Assembly: GCF_900111145.1 (NCBI RefSeq)
Contig: NZ_FOIR01000003.1
Span: 310,001-374,000 of the forward strand
Direction: 5' to 3'
Source: Roseivirga pacifica
GTDB taxonomy: Bacteria > Bacteroidota > Bacteroidia > Cytophagales > Cyclobacteriaceae
DNA: 64,000 nt
The notes beneath the pieces are model-generated. The model was not told the origin of the DNA. It was given only the letters and a program-made list of their open reading frames with translations, and searched no databases. Position numbers and translations under genes: made by a program. This document shows positions 1-9,494 of this stretch, piece after piece (position 1 is the stretch's first letter; every line of letters begins with the position of its first letter).

Positions 1-1
1 G

Positions 2-160
2 CCGCATTTTAGCATGGACATTTTTAGATGCGGAACAGAAAAAGGCTTGGCAAAAGGAGCGGTGGAACACGGACAAAAAGCAATAGTATTTGCTCAAAAT
101 ATTTTTGTCGACTGCGTTAAAAATCTCATGCTTTTTACATTAATTCGACCGCAATTTTAA
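2..160 (+). CDS. possible C-terminal end of a gene entering from the left
   Basis: A frame is open from the left edge to a TAA at 158-160, giving 52 residues without an obvious start. It contains a PHFSMDIFRCG stretch that I do not recognise with certainty. It ends 3 nt before the next start codon, which would suit an upstream operon partner. A chance open frame is equally possible at this length. Confidence 0.2.
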   Translation, partial: PHFSMDIFRCGTEKGLAKGAVEHGQKAIVFAQNIFVDCVKNLMLFTLIRPQF

Positions 161-163
161 AGC

Positions 164-628
164 ATGAAAACACTATTCACACTTGTGCTGCTTTTGGGGT
201 TATTTCAACTCTCAATGGCGCAAACTAAACCCGAGCTCACATTCGAAAGAGGAAGAATTGAGCAAGAAGGGGTTAACCTTAGAATGAAAGAGGCCATGGC
301 CTTAATGCAGAACTACCCTGAATCTTTGGAATACCTAAAAAAGGCGAGAACAAACAATACTTTTGCTGGTGTTTTTGGTTTTATTGGTGGCTATTTAATT
401 GGCTATCCATTGGGCCAATCAATTGCTGGTGGAGATGCCAACTGGGGAATGGCAGGCGCTGGTGCCGCTGTTATTCTAGTGGCACTTCCTTTTCATTCTG
501 CCTTTAAAAAGAATACCCAATTGGCCATTGAGTTATACAACCAAGCCGACTATAAAGCCTTGAACAATGATGTTCAACTGAACATTGGACTGGTAGGTAA
601 TGGTATAGGCCTTAAGGTTACTTTTTAG
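164..628 (+). CDS. small secreted or membrane-associated protein, unknown function
   Basis: 154 residues starting at an ATG. Residues 1-20 form a signal peptide ending in SMAQ. Residues 66-110 are Gly/Ala-rich and hydrophobic (FGFIGGYLIGYPLGQ, then AGAGAAVILVALPF), reading as one or two glycine-zipper-like membrane segments. The C-terminal 45 residues are polar. This layout is common in small Bacteroidota envelope proteins. I do not recognise a named family, so only envelope location is proposed. Confidence 0.7.
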   Translation: MKTLFTLVLLLGLFQLSMAQTKPELTFERGRIEQEGVNLRMKEAMALMQNYPESLEYLKKARTNNTFAGVFGFIGGYLIGYPLGQSIAGGDANWGMAGAGAAVILVALPFHSAFKKNTQLAIELYNQADYKALNNDVQLNIGLVGNGIGLKVTF

Positions 629-679
629 ACCAAACGTCAGGTCAACAACAGGCACCTCAATTAACTTTTATATATCTTC

Positions 680-1387
680 ATGGCTTTAAAACTCACCATG
701 GAAAAAGAAATGAAGGTAATTGAAGGATTTGAGCACATTAAGTACAGTCACGTACACTATCCGCCAGAAGAAATGGTTTCGCGTAGCCAGCAGTATTACG
801 ACTGGATGGAAACCCGCAGATCTGTACGTGACTTTTCTGACAAACCAGTACCTAAAGAGGTTATTGAAAACATCATAAAATCGGCCTCCACCGCTCCTTC
901 TGGTGCGCATAAGCAACCTTGGACATTCTGCGTGGTTAGCAATGCCGAGCTAAAAAAGCAAATTCGCGAAGCAGCCGAAGAGGAAGAATATGAAAGTTAC
1001 ACCAAGCGCATGAGCGAAACTTGGTTAGACGATCTAAAGCCTATGGCTACCAACCATCAAAAGCCATTTTTGGAAACAGCCCCCTATCTTATTATAGTTT
1101 TCAAAAGAGCATTTGAATTTGATGAAGATGGCTCAAAACACCAAAATTACTATGTAAATGAGTCTGTTGGACTAGCTTGCGGCTTTCTAATTTCGGCCAT
1201 TCATGATGCTGGTTTGGTTACACTCACCCATACGCCTAGCCCAATGGGTTTTCTGCATAAAATTTTGGAACGGCCAGAGAATGAAAGACCATTCCTACTA
1301 TTACCTGTTGGCTATGAGGCAGATGAAGTTTATGTTCCGAACAATAGAAGAAAATCGCTTGAAGAAGTAGCCGTGTTTTATGAGTAG
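680..1387 (+). CDS. nitroreductase-fold flavoprotein, iodotyrosine deiodinase-like
   Basis: 235 residues, an FMN-dependent nitroreductase-superfamily protein. RRSVRDFS at 46-53 and TAPSGAHKQPW at 71-81 are the FMN-binding segments. From memory it aligns along its length with vertebrate iodotyrosine deiodinase, including the active-site lid: Glu103, Tyr107 and Lys128 correspond to human Glu157, Tyr161 and Lys182, which hold the halotyrosine zwitterion. The likely reaction is reductive dehalogenation of halotyrosines with FMNH2. It has no membrane anchor, as in bacterial homologues. Its last 8 bases overlap the next gene, so the two are probably co-transcribed. The physiological substrate in this organism is unknown. 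Confidence 0.85.
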   Translation: MALKLTMEKEMKVIEGFEHIKYSHVHYPPEEMVSRSQQYYDWMETRRSVRDFSDKPVPKEVIENIIKSASTAPSGAHKQPWTFCVVSNAELKKQIREAAEEEEYESYTKRMSETWLDDLKPMATNHQKPFLETAPYLIIVFKRAFEFDEDGSKHQNYYVNESVGLACGFLISAIHDAGLVTLTHTPSPMGFLHKILERPENERPFLLLPVGYEADEVYVPNNRRKSLEEVAVFYE

Positions 1388-2714
1388 ACTCCTAATTGTC
1401 CTTTTGCTAATTGTTGGATTCAGTGCGCAAGCACAACGTTATCCAAAGAGAAAAATCCGTAAAGACCTACAAGAATTACCCGGTTTTGGTGAATCCTACA
1501 TCGGGTTTAAACTTTACGATCCGCAAAAGGACAAAGTGATAGCTGAAAACTTGTCGGAGAAGTTTATGACACCGGCCTCCAACACCAAGCTTTTCACTTT
1601 TTACGGAAGTCAAAAATGGTTGCCAGATACGCTTCCGGCAATGGAATATGTGCAGCGAGGCGACTCCATCATCTTCTGGAGTACTGGATATCCGCTAACC
1701 CTTCATCCAGACCATCCGGATTCTTCGGTGATCAATTTCTTGAGTCAGGTTGAACCAAACAAACAACTTTACTATTGGCCTCGCCCTACTGAAGATGGCC
1801 GTTTTGGTCCGGGCTGGGGATGGGACGATTACGATGGCTACTATGGTGCCGAAAAAGCTACTTTCCCTATTTACGGCAACAGCATACAATTTATAGTCGA
1901 CAGTCAGAACCGCAGCTTCAGCATGACTCCAAATCACCCAGGCTTTAAGGTGAAAGTGAGCGATGCAACCGACACGCGTGTACGAATTAGCCGAGATGAG
2001 TTTTGGAATGAGTACGAGCTTAAGTTCAAGGAAATAGGCCCGAACACCGAACAAGTAATAGATACGCTTATTCGACCTTTTCGCTATTCCGACATACTTT
2101 TCACAGAATTACTCTCGAAAGCAAGCGGAAAGAAAATCACTAAGATCACGGACTTTGCACGACCAGAGCGATTCGAAACCGTTCTAGGCGTTCAAGCTGA
2201 TACACTATACAAATGGATGTTGCAACCAAGTGACAACCTATATGCAGAGCAGCTTTTAATGATGATTAGTGGAACGCAAACCGATACACTCAGTACTGAG
2301 GCAGGAATTTTCCTTGCAGAAACGCCACAAGCCTTTACAAACGTACCAATTTTCCCAAATGGACTTACTTGGCGCGATGGCAGCGGGCTTTCTCGCTACA
2401 ACATGTTCAAACCGAATGAAATAGTAACCGTACTTATCGAGCTTTACAAAGGCTATGGAGAAAGCCTTTTTGAGCTTTTGCCACAAGGTGGAGTCTCTGG
2501 CACAATTAAGAGTTGGTACAAAGGTGAAAATGGCCCTTATGTTTTTGCAAAAACAGGCACACTAAGTAATAATCATACCTTAAGTGGCTTTATTAAGTGC
2601 GATAGTGGCAAAGTGCTCATTTTCACATTCATGGCCAATCATTACACCGTGCCAACCAATCAGATTAAAGAGAACTTCGCCTTTATTTTAGAGCGTATTC
2701 GTAAAGCGTATTAA
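1380..2714 (+). CDS. dacB: D-alanyl-D-alanine carboxypeptidase/endopeptidase, PBP4 (S13) type
   Basis: 444 residues with a signal peptide (MSRLLIVLLLIVGFSAQAQ). The three penicillin-binding motifs are present: SxxK as Ser67-Asn-Thr-Lys70, SxN as Ser284-Asp-Asn286 in PSDNLYAEQ, and KTG at 391-393. The DGSGLSRYN segment near residue 333 is also typical of S13 peptidases. The protein should trim or cut peptidoglycan peptides in the periplasm. Its start overlaps the end of the flavoprotein gene. The symbol is by family assignment. Confidence 0.88.
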   Translation: MSRLLIVLLLIVGFSAQAQRYPKRKIRKDLQELPGFGESYIGFKLYDPQKDKVIAENLSEKFMTPASNTKLFTFYGSQKWLPDTLPAMEYVQRGDSIIFWSTGYPLTLHPDHPDSSVINFLSQVEPNKQLYYWPRPTEDGRFGPGWGWDDYDGYYGAEKATFPIYGNSIQFIVDSQNRSFSMTPNHPGFKVKVSDATDTRVRISRDEFWNEYELKFKEIGPNTEQVIDTLIRPFRYSDILFTELLSKASGKKITKITDFARPERFETVLGVQADTLYKWMLQPSDNLYAEQLLMMISGTQTDTLSTEAGIFLAETPQAFTNVPIFPNGLTWRDGSGLSRYNMFKPNEIVTVLIELYKGYGESLFELLPQGGVSGTIKSWYKGENGPYVFAKTGTLSNNHTLSGFIKCDSGKVLIFTFMANHYTVPTNQIKENFAFILERIRKAY

Positions 2715-2771
2715 AATTGAGTGGACTTATTCGATTATTCACAAAGAACTTCACCCACCCAATAAACAACT

Positions 2772-3911
2772 CTAAATCAATGGTTTAACATCCTTGTTGG
2801 CAATATTCCTTATAGACCAATATTTAGACTCGTGTTTGATTACCTTAGTCGACTTGTTCTCAACATCAAGCTCCAAAACAGCTTCCAAAACAGTAGACCC
2901 GGGAACTGTCATTGGCAATCCCCCCATTCTACCACCTCTCAAGCCCCATCTTCCCACAATTTCTATATGTTTTAGCTGCTGGGTCATCAGAACTTTAAAA
3001 TAGAGTTTCTTTCCTTTAATGTTCTTCAAGTTCTCATTAGAGCAACGAAAAGTAGCCATCACTTCAGGATTCATATCGTATGTAGCCAAATCTGGAACCA
3101 TATGAAGCCAGTTCGTAAGCGCTCCTTTCACCACAAGCGAATTCAAGTTTTTGATATGATAAGGAGCCGGACGGTTTAGGTCTTCGTACATGTTCTTCAT
3201 CGTCATCAACCATGCAACAGAATTTTCTTTTGAATCCGATGCTTTAACAATTTCAAAATCGCTTACCCTCACCTTAGCTGATTCGCTAAAAGAATAACCT
3301 ACTTTGAAGTCCAAACTCCCTTCCACTCCTTTCTTAGAGGCCCCTGCTTTAAAGCCAGAATCCACTTTCCAAGTTTTAGTAGAAGAGTAATCTACAGCCT
3401 TGTTATTAGTCTCTGGTACACAACCGTTTTGGTCTACGCTAAAATATGTTGGTGTATCCACGCCATTATAATTAAATGGCTTTATCATAAAAGTCACCTG
3501 ATCTTGAAAATTAGAAAGTTTCGGATCCCAACCATCCGTTCCTTCATCTTCAAACGGTGGTGTAAATGAGCATTTTGAAGTAAAGGTTAAATCCAACCCC
3601 ATATCTCCTTGAAGTGCATTGGCCACAATATTGGAAGATATACTAGCCATTTTACCTTCATCCCATTCAATTTCATTTGCAAAGAGTTTTGCCTCAGGGT
3701 CGAATGCATCTGATATATCCCATTTAAAAATCCCCTTTGTGGCAAAGTAAGCTGCGGTAACAGGAAGGCTCACGCCAAAAGCGGCAAGGGGAGAAACTGC
3801 CGAAAAAATTTGCTCTGCTACTTTAAGCTTATCAAGGTTTATAGGTCGCGGGCATTTTATGGCCGATTCCAATGTTTCCTCAGATCTAAATAATAATCCT
3901 TTCTCTTTCAT
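2772..3911 (-). CDS. hypothetical protein, 379 residues
   Basis: ATG start at 3911, no signal peptide and no recognisable domain. The N-terminus has a weakly hydrophobic stretch (FSAVSPLAAFGVSLPVTAAYF) near residues 36-56. The rest is soluble-looking and Lys/Asp-rich with predicted beta character, for example a Gly/Ser-rich segment around 195-215. The gene is isolated, convergent with dacB and divergent from the BNR-repeat gene. I do not recognise the family. Confidence 0.7.
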   Translation of the reverse strand: MKEKGLLFRSEETLESAIKCPRPINLDKLKVAEQIFSAVSPLAAFGVSLPVTAAYFATKGIFKWDISDAFDPEAKLFANEIEWDEGKMASISSNIVANALQGDMGLDLTFTSKCSFTPPFEDEGTDGWDPKLSNFQDQVTFMIKPFNYNGVDTPTYFSVDQNGCVPETNNKAVDYSSTKTWKVDSGFKAGASKKGVEGSLDFKVGYSFSESAKVRVSDFEIVKASDSKENSVAWLMTMKNMYEDLNRPAPYHIKNLNSLVVKGALTNWLHMVPDLATYDMNPEVMATFRCSNENLKNIKGKKLYFKVLMTQQLKHIEIVGRWGLRGGRMGGLPMTVPGSTVLEAVLELDVENKSTKVIKHESKYWSIRNIANKDVKPLI

Positions 3912-4188
3912 AATTACACTGTGTTTAACTGTACAGGAATTTCATAAACTCCTCAACATCAATGAGAAATATGTGCGCAAACCGTTCAGTTTTGTGCGTA
4001 AACTGTCGTGTAGGTCTACCTAACAGCAAAACATGACCACACAGCTTTTCACAACTAACTATCTATTAACGATTTACCATTCTCATAACATCAACCTAGC
4101 TCCTAAATTTGAGCCCCTTCCCCACCACTCTTCAAAAACTGCTCACATACCAGCGCCTTCATAGCTATCTTAAGGGCTATACTGAATT

Positions 4189-7100
4189 ATGCTTAACATG
4201 AAACTAAGAGTAACTGCATTGCTAGCCATATTGGCTATTACAACCACGCAGGCACAGCAACTCACCTCAGAGATGCTGAACGGACTAAAGCTTCGAAATA
4301 TCGGCCCTGCCACAATGAGTGGCCGAATTGTAGACCTTGCCGTGGTAGAATCTGACCTTTACACCTTTTACGCTGCCACATCTACAGGTGGTGTATGGAA
4401 AACCACCAACAATGGCATCACCTTCGAACCTGTATTTGAAAAAGAAGGTACCCACTCTGTTGGCGACATTGCTGTTCACCAAGCGCAACCCAACATTGTT
4501 TGGGTAGGTACCGGTGAGCGTGCCAACCGTCAAAGCTCTTCTTGGGGCGATGGTGTTTACAAATCGCATGATGGCGGAAAAACCTGGACCAACATGGGGC
4601 TGAAAGACTCTCACCATATTGGCAGAATTGTGCTCCACCCAACCGACACTAACATAGTTTATGTAGCCGCTATGGGGCACCTATGGGGGCCAAATGAAGA
4701 GCGCGGACTGTACAAATCTACCGATGGTGGAAACACCTGGGATAGACTGATTTATGTAGACGAAGACACTGGTGTGGTAGATGTTGCGATGGATCCAGAA
4801 GATTCGAATATTCTATATGCGGCCACCTACCAGCGCAGAAGAAGACCTTACGGTTTTGATGGTGGCGGACCAGGCAGCGCCCTACACAAATCTACCGATG
4901 GGGGTAAAACTTGGAAAGAACTGACCAACGGATTACCTGAAGGAGAATATGGCCGAATAGGCATTACCATTTACCGAAAGAACCCTGATGTAGTATTCAT
5001 TTCCCTAGAACAAGGCTTTCAATACAATGCATCAACTGCTTATAATGAACGTAGAGCAGGACTTTACCGCTCTAAAGACAAAGGCGAAAGCTGGGAGCAC
5101 ATGAGCGACTGGAACCCACGCCCTATGTACGCATCTCAACCGCTAGTTGATCCAAGCGATGAGTCGCGCGTTTACATGATGAACCAATACAGCTACTCTA
5201 GCGATAGCGGTAGAACTTTTACAGCTCCACGCCAATCACTGCACGGAGACGACAGAATTATTTGGGTAAACCCTAACGACTCTCGCCATGTAATTAAAGG
5301 TGATGACGGAGGTATTGGTATCTCTTACGACAGAGGCATTAAGTGGCTATATGTAAGCAACTTACCATTAAGCCAATATTACCGTGTTTCTGTAGACATG
5401 GCCAAGCCTTACAATGTATACGGTGGCCTGCAAGACAATGGTAGCTGGGTTGGCCCAAGTGAAACTTACAGAAGAGACGGTATTATTAATGCCGACTGGA
5501 AAAGACTTGGCGGTGGCGATGGTTTTCTTAACCTAGCCCATCACGCAAACTCTGATGTAGTATATACAGAATCTCAATACCTAGGCTTAGCCAGGTTAGA
5601 TATGAATACTGGCCAGCGCCAATCGATCCGCCCAGGTGACCCACAGGGTAAAATTGGAGCAAGAAGAAACTGGGATGCCTGGGGGCCGGGAGTTCCTGAA
5701 CCGGAATTAGGCAACGCAATGGCTCCGGGCAACTGGGATGGGCCGTTCTTCCTTTCTTATCACGACCCACATACTATTTATGCGGGTACCGACCAACTTT
5801 GGAAGAGTACTGACAACGGTGCTACTTGGAAATCGCTTGGTAACCTAACCACTAAAGTAAACCGTAGGGAGTTGAAAATTATGGGCAGACGTGCTGATGA
5901 GCATACGCCTTCATTGGACGATGGTATTCCTTACTACCCTACTCTAACTGCCATTGCGGAAGACAAACACAAGCCAGGCATGCTGTATGCTGGAACTGAC
6001 GATGGTCTTCTGCAAGTTTCTTGGGATGATGGTCAAACATGGAATGATGTTTCGGGCCAACTAAACGGTCTACCAAAAGGAACTTGGATCAACACTTTTG
6101 AAACCTCGAGCCACACTGCGGGAACAGCCTATGTTGCGATAAACAACTACCGCAACAACGACTTCAACAACTATGTATACAAAACCAATGACTTTGGAAA
6201 AACATGGACATCGATTGAAGGCGACTTACCAGCAGACAGGGTAGCGAGAACTTTGAGAGAAGATCCTAAAAACCCTAACCTACTTTATTTAGGAACTGAA
6301 TTGGGGCTGTTTATTTCTAACAACGGAGGCAAAAACTGGGTGGAGTTAAAAAGCAACATGCCTACCCTACCATTCAACGATTTAGTGATTCACCCACGAG
6401 ACAACGACTTAGTACTTGGAACACACGGCCGCGGTGTTTGGATCCTAGATGAGATCAGTGCACTGCAAGAGTTGACACCAGAGGTGCTAAGCCAGCAAGC
6501 AGCCTTATTCAGCATTGGTGAAGCAGAGCAAATTAACTACACCAATGACGGTGCGCACACTGGCGACATGTACTATCGCGGTGAAAACCCTCGATATGGC
6601 GCCAAAATAGACTATTACTTAAAGTCTGAGGTTAGCAAAGAAAACATAACGTTAGAAGTTTTCGATTTGAGTGGAAAGCTCGTTCAAACCCTAAACCCAA
6701 CCAATAAGGCTGGCCTACACAGGGTGCACTGGAACCTTCAGCACGAAAGCCTGAAAGCTACAAACAGCAGACCTAATAGCAATGGCCGAAGAAGGGGGTA
6801 TCAAATGGGTGGGCCTGTAGTAATGCCTGGCGTTTACGTTGCTAAACTCACTGTAAATGGTCAGCAATACGAGCAGTCTTTCAAGGTTTCTGACGACCCA
6901 AGACTCAACATCGACATTGATGTACGTAGAGAATGGAATGAATCACTTTTCGAAATTACAAGCCTTTATGAGCAAGTAATTGATGAGATGAAGGCGACAC
7001 AATTGGCGGGCTGGAAAGTAGATGAGTTGAAAAAGGAAGGTGTTTCGCTAGATGAGAAAACCCTTGCACCATTAGACGAGATTAACAGAAAGTATAATGA

Positions 7101-7299
7101 ATTATTCAGCCGCACCCGATCGCTCTATTTTGAAGTGAGTAGCTACATTGGCCCATGGACCACCGATCAACATGCGCAGTTCAACTACTACACAAGCATG
7201 ATTTCAAAATTGGCAGCGGAGCGCGAACAAGTAGTTAAAAACACTATTCCACGCTTAAACCGTGGGCTGAAAAAAGACCAAAAAATCACAATTGAATAA
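4189..7299 (+). CDS. secreted VPS10/sortilin-like BNR-repeat protein
   Basis: 1036 residues, signal peptide ending TQAQ. A beta-propeller is built from repeated SxDxGxTW-type blades: KTTNNG, KSHDGGKTW, KSTDGGNTW, KSTDGGKTW, RSKDKGESW, KSTDNGATW, KTNDFGKTW and ISNNGGKNW, spread over about residues 60-720. A beta-sandwich-like region (LEVFDLSGKLVQTLNP) follows, then an alpha-helical tail. Proteins of this type are often annotated glycosyl hydrolase or sortilin-like, but I see no glycosidase catalytic residues. ATG at 4198 is an equally good start. It lies directly upstream of a secreted serine carboxypeptidase, suggesting a shared role in extracellular peptide handling. Confidence 0.85.
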   Translation: MLNMKLRVTALLAILAITTTQAQQLTSEMLNGLKLRNIGPATMSGRIVDLAVVESDLYTFYAATSTGGVWKTTNNGITFEPVFEKEGTHSVGDIAVHQAQPNIVWVGTGERANRQSSSWGDGVYKSHDGGKTWTNMGLKDSHHIGRIVLHPTDTNIVYVAAMGHLWGPNEERGLYKSTDGGNTWDRLIYVDEDTGVVDVAMDPEDSNILYAATYQRRRRPYGFDGGGPGSALHKSTDGGKTWKELTNGLPEGEYGRIGITIYRKNPDVVFISLEQGFQYNASTAYNERRAGLYRSKDKGESWEHMSDWNPRPMYASQPLVDPSDESRVYMMNQYSYSSDSGRTFTAPRQSLHGDDRIIWVNPNDSRHVIKGDDGGIGISYDRGIKWLYVSNLPLSQYYRVSVDMAKPYNVYGGLQDNGSWVGPSETYRRDGIINADWKRLGGGDGFLNLAHHANSDVVYTESQYLGLARLDMNTGQRQSIRPGDPQGKIGARRNWDAWGPGVPEPELGNAMAPGNWDGPFFLSYHDPHTIYAGTDQLWKSTDNGATWKSLGNLTTKVNRRELKIMGRRADEHTPSLDDGIPYYPTLTAIAEDKHKPGMLYAGTDDGLLQVSWDDGQTWNDVSGQLNGLPKGTWINTFETSSHTAGTAYVAINNYRNNDFNNYVYKTNDFGKTWTSIEGDLPADRVARTLREDPKNPNLLYLGTELGLFISNNGGKNWVELKSNMPTLPFNDLVIHPRDNDLVLGTHGRGVWILDEISALQELTPEVLSQQAALFSIGEAEQINYTNDGAHTGDMYYRGENPRYGAKIDYYLKSEVSKENITLEVFDLSGKLVQTLNPTNKAGLHRVHWNLQHESLKATNSRPNSNGRRRGYQMGGPVVMPGVYVAKLTVNGQQYEQSFKVSDDPRLNIDIDVRREWNESLFEITSLYEQVIDEMKATQLAGWKVDELKKEGVSLDEKTLAPLDEINRKYNELFSRTRSLYFEVSSYIGPWTTDQHAQFNYYTSMISKLAAEREQVVKNTIPRLNRGLKKDQKITIE

Positions 7300-7308
7300 T
7301 TGAGAACT

Positions 7309-8793
7309 ATGAAAAACCACAGATCATTTTTTGCGGCACTACTCATGTGCTGCTTTCTGAGCACTGCCATTGCTCAGGAAAGAAAGTTGGAGGTAGAGTT
7401 TACCAAAACCATAGAAAAAGAAGTGACCATTAAAGGCAAAAGAGTGCCTTACAAAGCCACTATCGGAACACAACCCGTTTGGAACGAAGAAGGCAAACCA
7501 GTCGCATCGCTTTTTTATACTTTCTACCAAAGAACCGATACGAAAGACATGGACAGCAGACCACTGGTAATATCATTTAATGGTGGCCCAGGCTCTGCTT
7601 CTGTTTGGATGCACTTGGCTTATACTGGTCCTAAAATTCTAAAAATTGACGATGAAGGTTATCCAATTCAACCTTATGGCTACAAGGATAATCCACACTC
7701 AATTTTAGATGTTGCAGACATCGTATTTGTTAACCCAGTTAACACCGGTTACTCGCGCATTGTTGATCCTGAAGCAGATAGAAGACAGTTTTTTGGTGTT
7801 AACCAAGACATTCGCTACTTGGCCGAATGGATCAACACCTTTGTAACGAGAAATGACCGTTGGAATTCGCCTAAATTCTTAATTGGTGAAAGCTATGGAA
7901 CTACCCGTGTTTCTGGCCTTTCTTACGAATTGCAAAACAACCATTGGATGTACCTAAACGGTGTAATCCTAGTATCGCCAACAGAGCTTGGTATTGACCG
8001 CTCTGGACCAATTGAACTGGCCAACCGACTGCCTTACTTTACTGCAGCAGCTTGGTATCACAAACAACTGCCGGCTGACTTACAAAGCAAAGACCTAGAT
8101 GAGGTATTGGCCGAATCTGAAGCTTATACGCAAAACCATTTGATCCCTGCCATTGCCAAAGGCGCATGGATTACGGACAGCGAAAAGAACGATGCTATTA
8201 AGAACTTTGCCCGTTTCTCTGGGTTGGATGAAGAAGTAATCAGACAGCACAACCTTGATGTGCCTGAAAGCTTTTTCTGGAAAGATCTATTGCGCCACGA
8301 AGGCCACACAGTAGGCCGTTTGGATTCTCGTTATAAAGGCATTGACAGAATGGATGCTGGCACAAGACCTGACTTCAATTCAGAACTCACTTCTTGGTTG
8401 CATTCATTCACTCCGGCCATTAACGACTACTTTAAGAATGAGTTTGGTTACAATACAGACGTTAAATACAACATGTTTGGTCCTGTTCACCCTTGGGATA
8501 GAAGTGGCGACCGAACCGGTGAAAACCTACGCCAAGCCATGGCCATGAATCCATACCTTCACGTAATGACCCAATCGGGTTACTACGATGGTGCCACCAC
8601 TTACTACAATGCTAAGTACAATATGTGGCATATGGACCCAAGTGGTAAACTGAAAGACAGAATGAGTTTTAAAGGCTACAGAAGTGGACACATGATGTAC
8701 CTAAGGGCTGAAGATCTGAAGAATGCAAATGAGGACATCCGAGTGTTTATTAACAACAGTATTCCTCCTTCTGGTACACCAGCTAAGTACTAA
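7309..8793 (+). CDS. secreted serine carboxypeptidase, peptidase family S10
   Basis: 494 residues from the ATG at 7309; a TTG nine bases upstream abuts the previous stop but is a poorer start. Signal peptide ends TAIAQ. NGGPG (91-95) is the oxyanion-hole motif, Ser195 sits in GESYGTT, and Asp427 and His461 (YRSGHMMYL) complete the probable triad. The family removes C-terminal residues from peptides. The gene begins 9 nt after the BNR-repeat gene, so the two form an operon, closed by the terminator at 8833-8854. Confidence 0.9.
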   Translation: MKNHRSFFAALLMCCFLSTAIAQERKLEVEFTKTIEKEVTIKGKRVPYKATIGTQPVWNEEGKPVASLFYTFYQRTDTKDMDSRPLVISFNGGPGSASVWMHLAYTGPKILKIDDEGYPIQPYGYKDNPHSILDVADIVFVNPVNTGYSRIVDPEADRRQFFGVNQDIRYLAEWINTFVTRNDRWNSPKFLIGESYGTTRVSGLSYELQNNHWMYLNGVILVSPTELGIDRSGPIELANRLPYFTAAAWYHKQLPADLQSKDLDEVLAESEAYTQNHLIPAIAKGAWITDSEKNDAIKNFARFSGLDEEVIRQHNLDVPESFFWKDLLRHEGHTVGRLDSRYKGIDRMDAGTRPDFNSELTSWLHSFTPAINDYFKNEFGYNTDVKYNMFGPVHPWDRSGDRTGENLRQAMAMNPYLHVMTQSGYYDGATTYYNAKYNMWHMDPSGKLKDRMSFKGYRSGHMMYLRAEDLKNANEDIRVFINNSIPPSGTPAKY

Positions 8794-8832
8794 AGGCGAG
8801 ACCATAGAAATCGGATACTCAAAACTAAAAAA

Positions 8833-8854
8833 GGGAGCAACTGCTCCCTTTTTT
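8833..8854 (+). terminator. intrinsic terminator after the S10 peptidase gene
   Basis: A 7-bp perfect stem, gggagca / tgctccc, with a 2-nt apparent loop (in practice opening to 4 nt), followed by six T residues on the plus strand. Confidence 0.85.
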
Positions 8855-8870
8855 AATCTCAAATGAAAAC

Positions 8871-8890
8871 AAAAAAGCCCCTTGCGGGGC
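8871..8890 (-). terminator. intrinsic terminator for the minus-strand gene at 8898
   Basis: Stem gcccc / ggggc with a ttgc loop. Read on the minus strand it is followed by six T residues, 8 bases after the stop codon of the 122-residue gene. Confidence 0.8.
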
Positions 8891-8897
8891 TCTTTAT

Positions 8898-9266
8898 CTA
8901 ATGTTCAACTAACCACTCCATTGCCTGATCTTTATCTACAAAGAGTTTCAAATGATGAAACCCCTCACGAAGATTAAAATTCTCCCACTGTTTGTAGACA
9001 TTCACATCACCACTCAACACAATCGCGCGCCTACAAACCTTCTTCGTTCCTAGTTGAACAAGCTCTTTGGAAAGGGACTCTAACTCAACCTTATTAATCT
9101 TAACACTACTACTACGGAGATCCGAAACTATACGCTCAACACCACTATCACGTATAGCTCTGTTCACCTGCCTGAGGTATTCTCTCGCCACCACTAATGT
9201 CAAATCACCTTCAACCTTACCTGAAATGACTCCAACTTCACTTAAAACCTCAACATGAAAATCCAT
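8898..9266 (-). CDS. hypothetical protein, possibly STAS/SpoIIAA-like fold
   Basis: 122 residues from the ATG at 9266; an upstream TTG would add eight residues. The alternation of beta strands and helices (GVISGKVEGDLTLVVAREYL, then VERIVSDLRSSSVKI, then RRAIVLSG) resembles the STAS/SpoIIAA-like fold found in many Bacteroidota cytosolic proteins. No catalytic residue can be named. Single gene with its own terminator. The fold assignment is tentative. Confidence 0.6.
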   Translation of the reverse strand: MDFHVEVLSEVGVISGKVEGDLTLVVAREYLRQVNRAIRDSGVERIVSDLRSSSVKINKVELESLSKELVQLGTKKVCRRAIVLSGDVNVYKQWENFNLREGFHHLKLFVDKDQAMEWLVEH

Positions 9267-9494
9267 CCCACTTCCCAAAAGCGGGTGCAAAGGTAGTTAG
9301 AAAATTTTCTAAAACAATGCTTACCCTTTAAATATCAAGCAGTTACAAGTAATTTTGCAAACTAAAAAATGTAAGCACTTTTATTCGTTCTGCAAACGCT
9401 TATTGCATTACGATTCTGAAAATCCACAGTAAGACAAACAGAATATTATTTCGTTATCCAGATTCTTAAACGAATAAAAATTTACTAAAATTTG

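Noticed and set aside
4285-4680. Antisense open frame of 131 codons under the BNR-repeat gene
   Set aside because: A shadow caused by codon bias in repeated blades; no independent signals.
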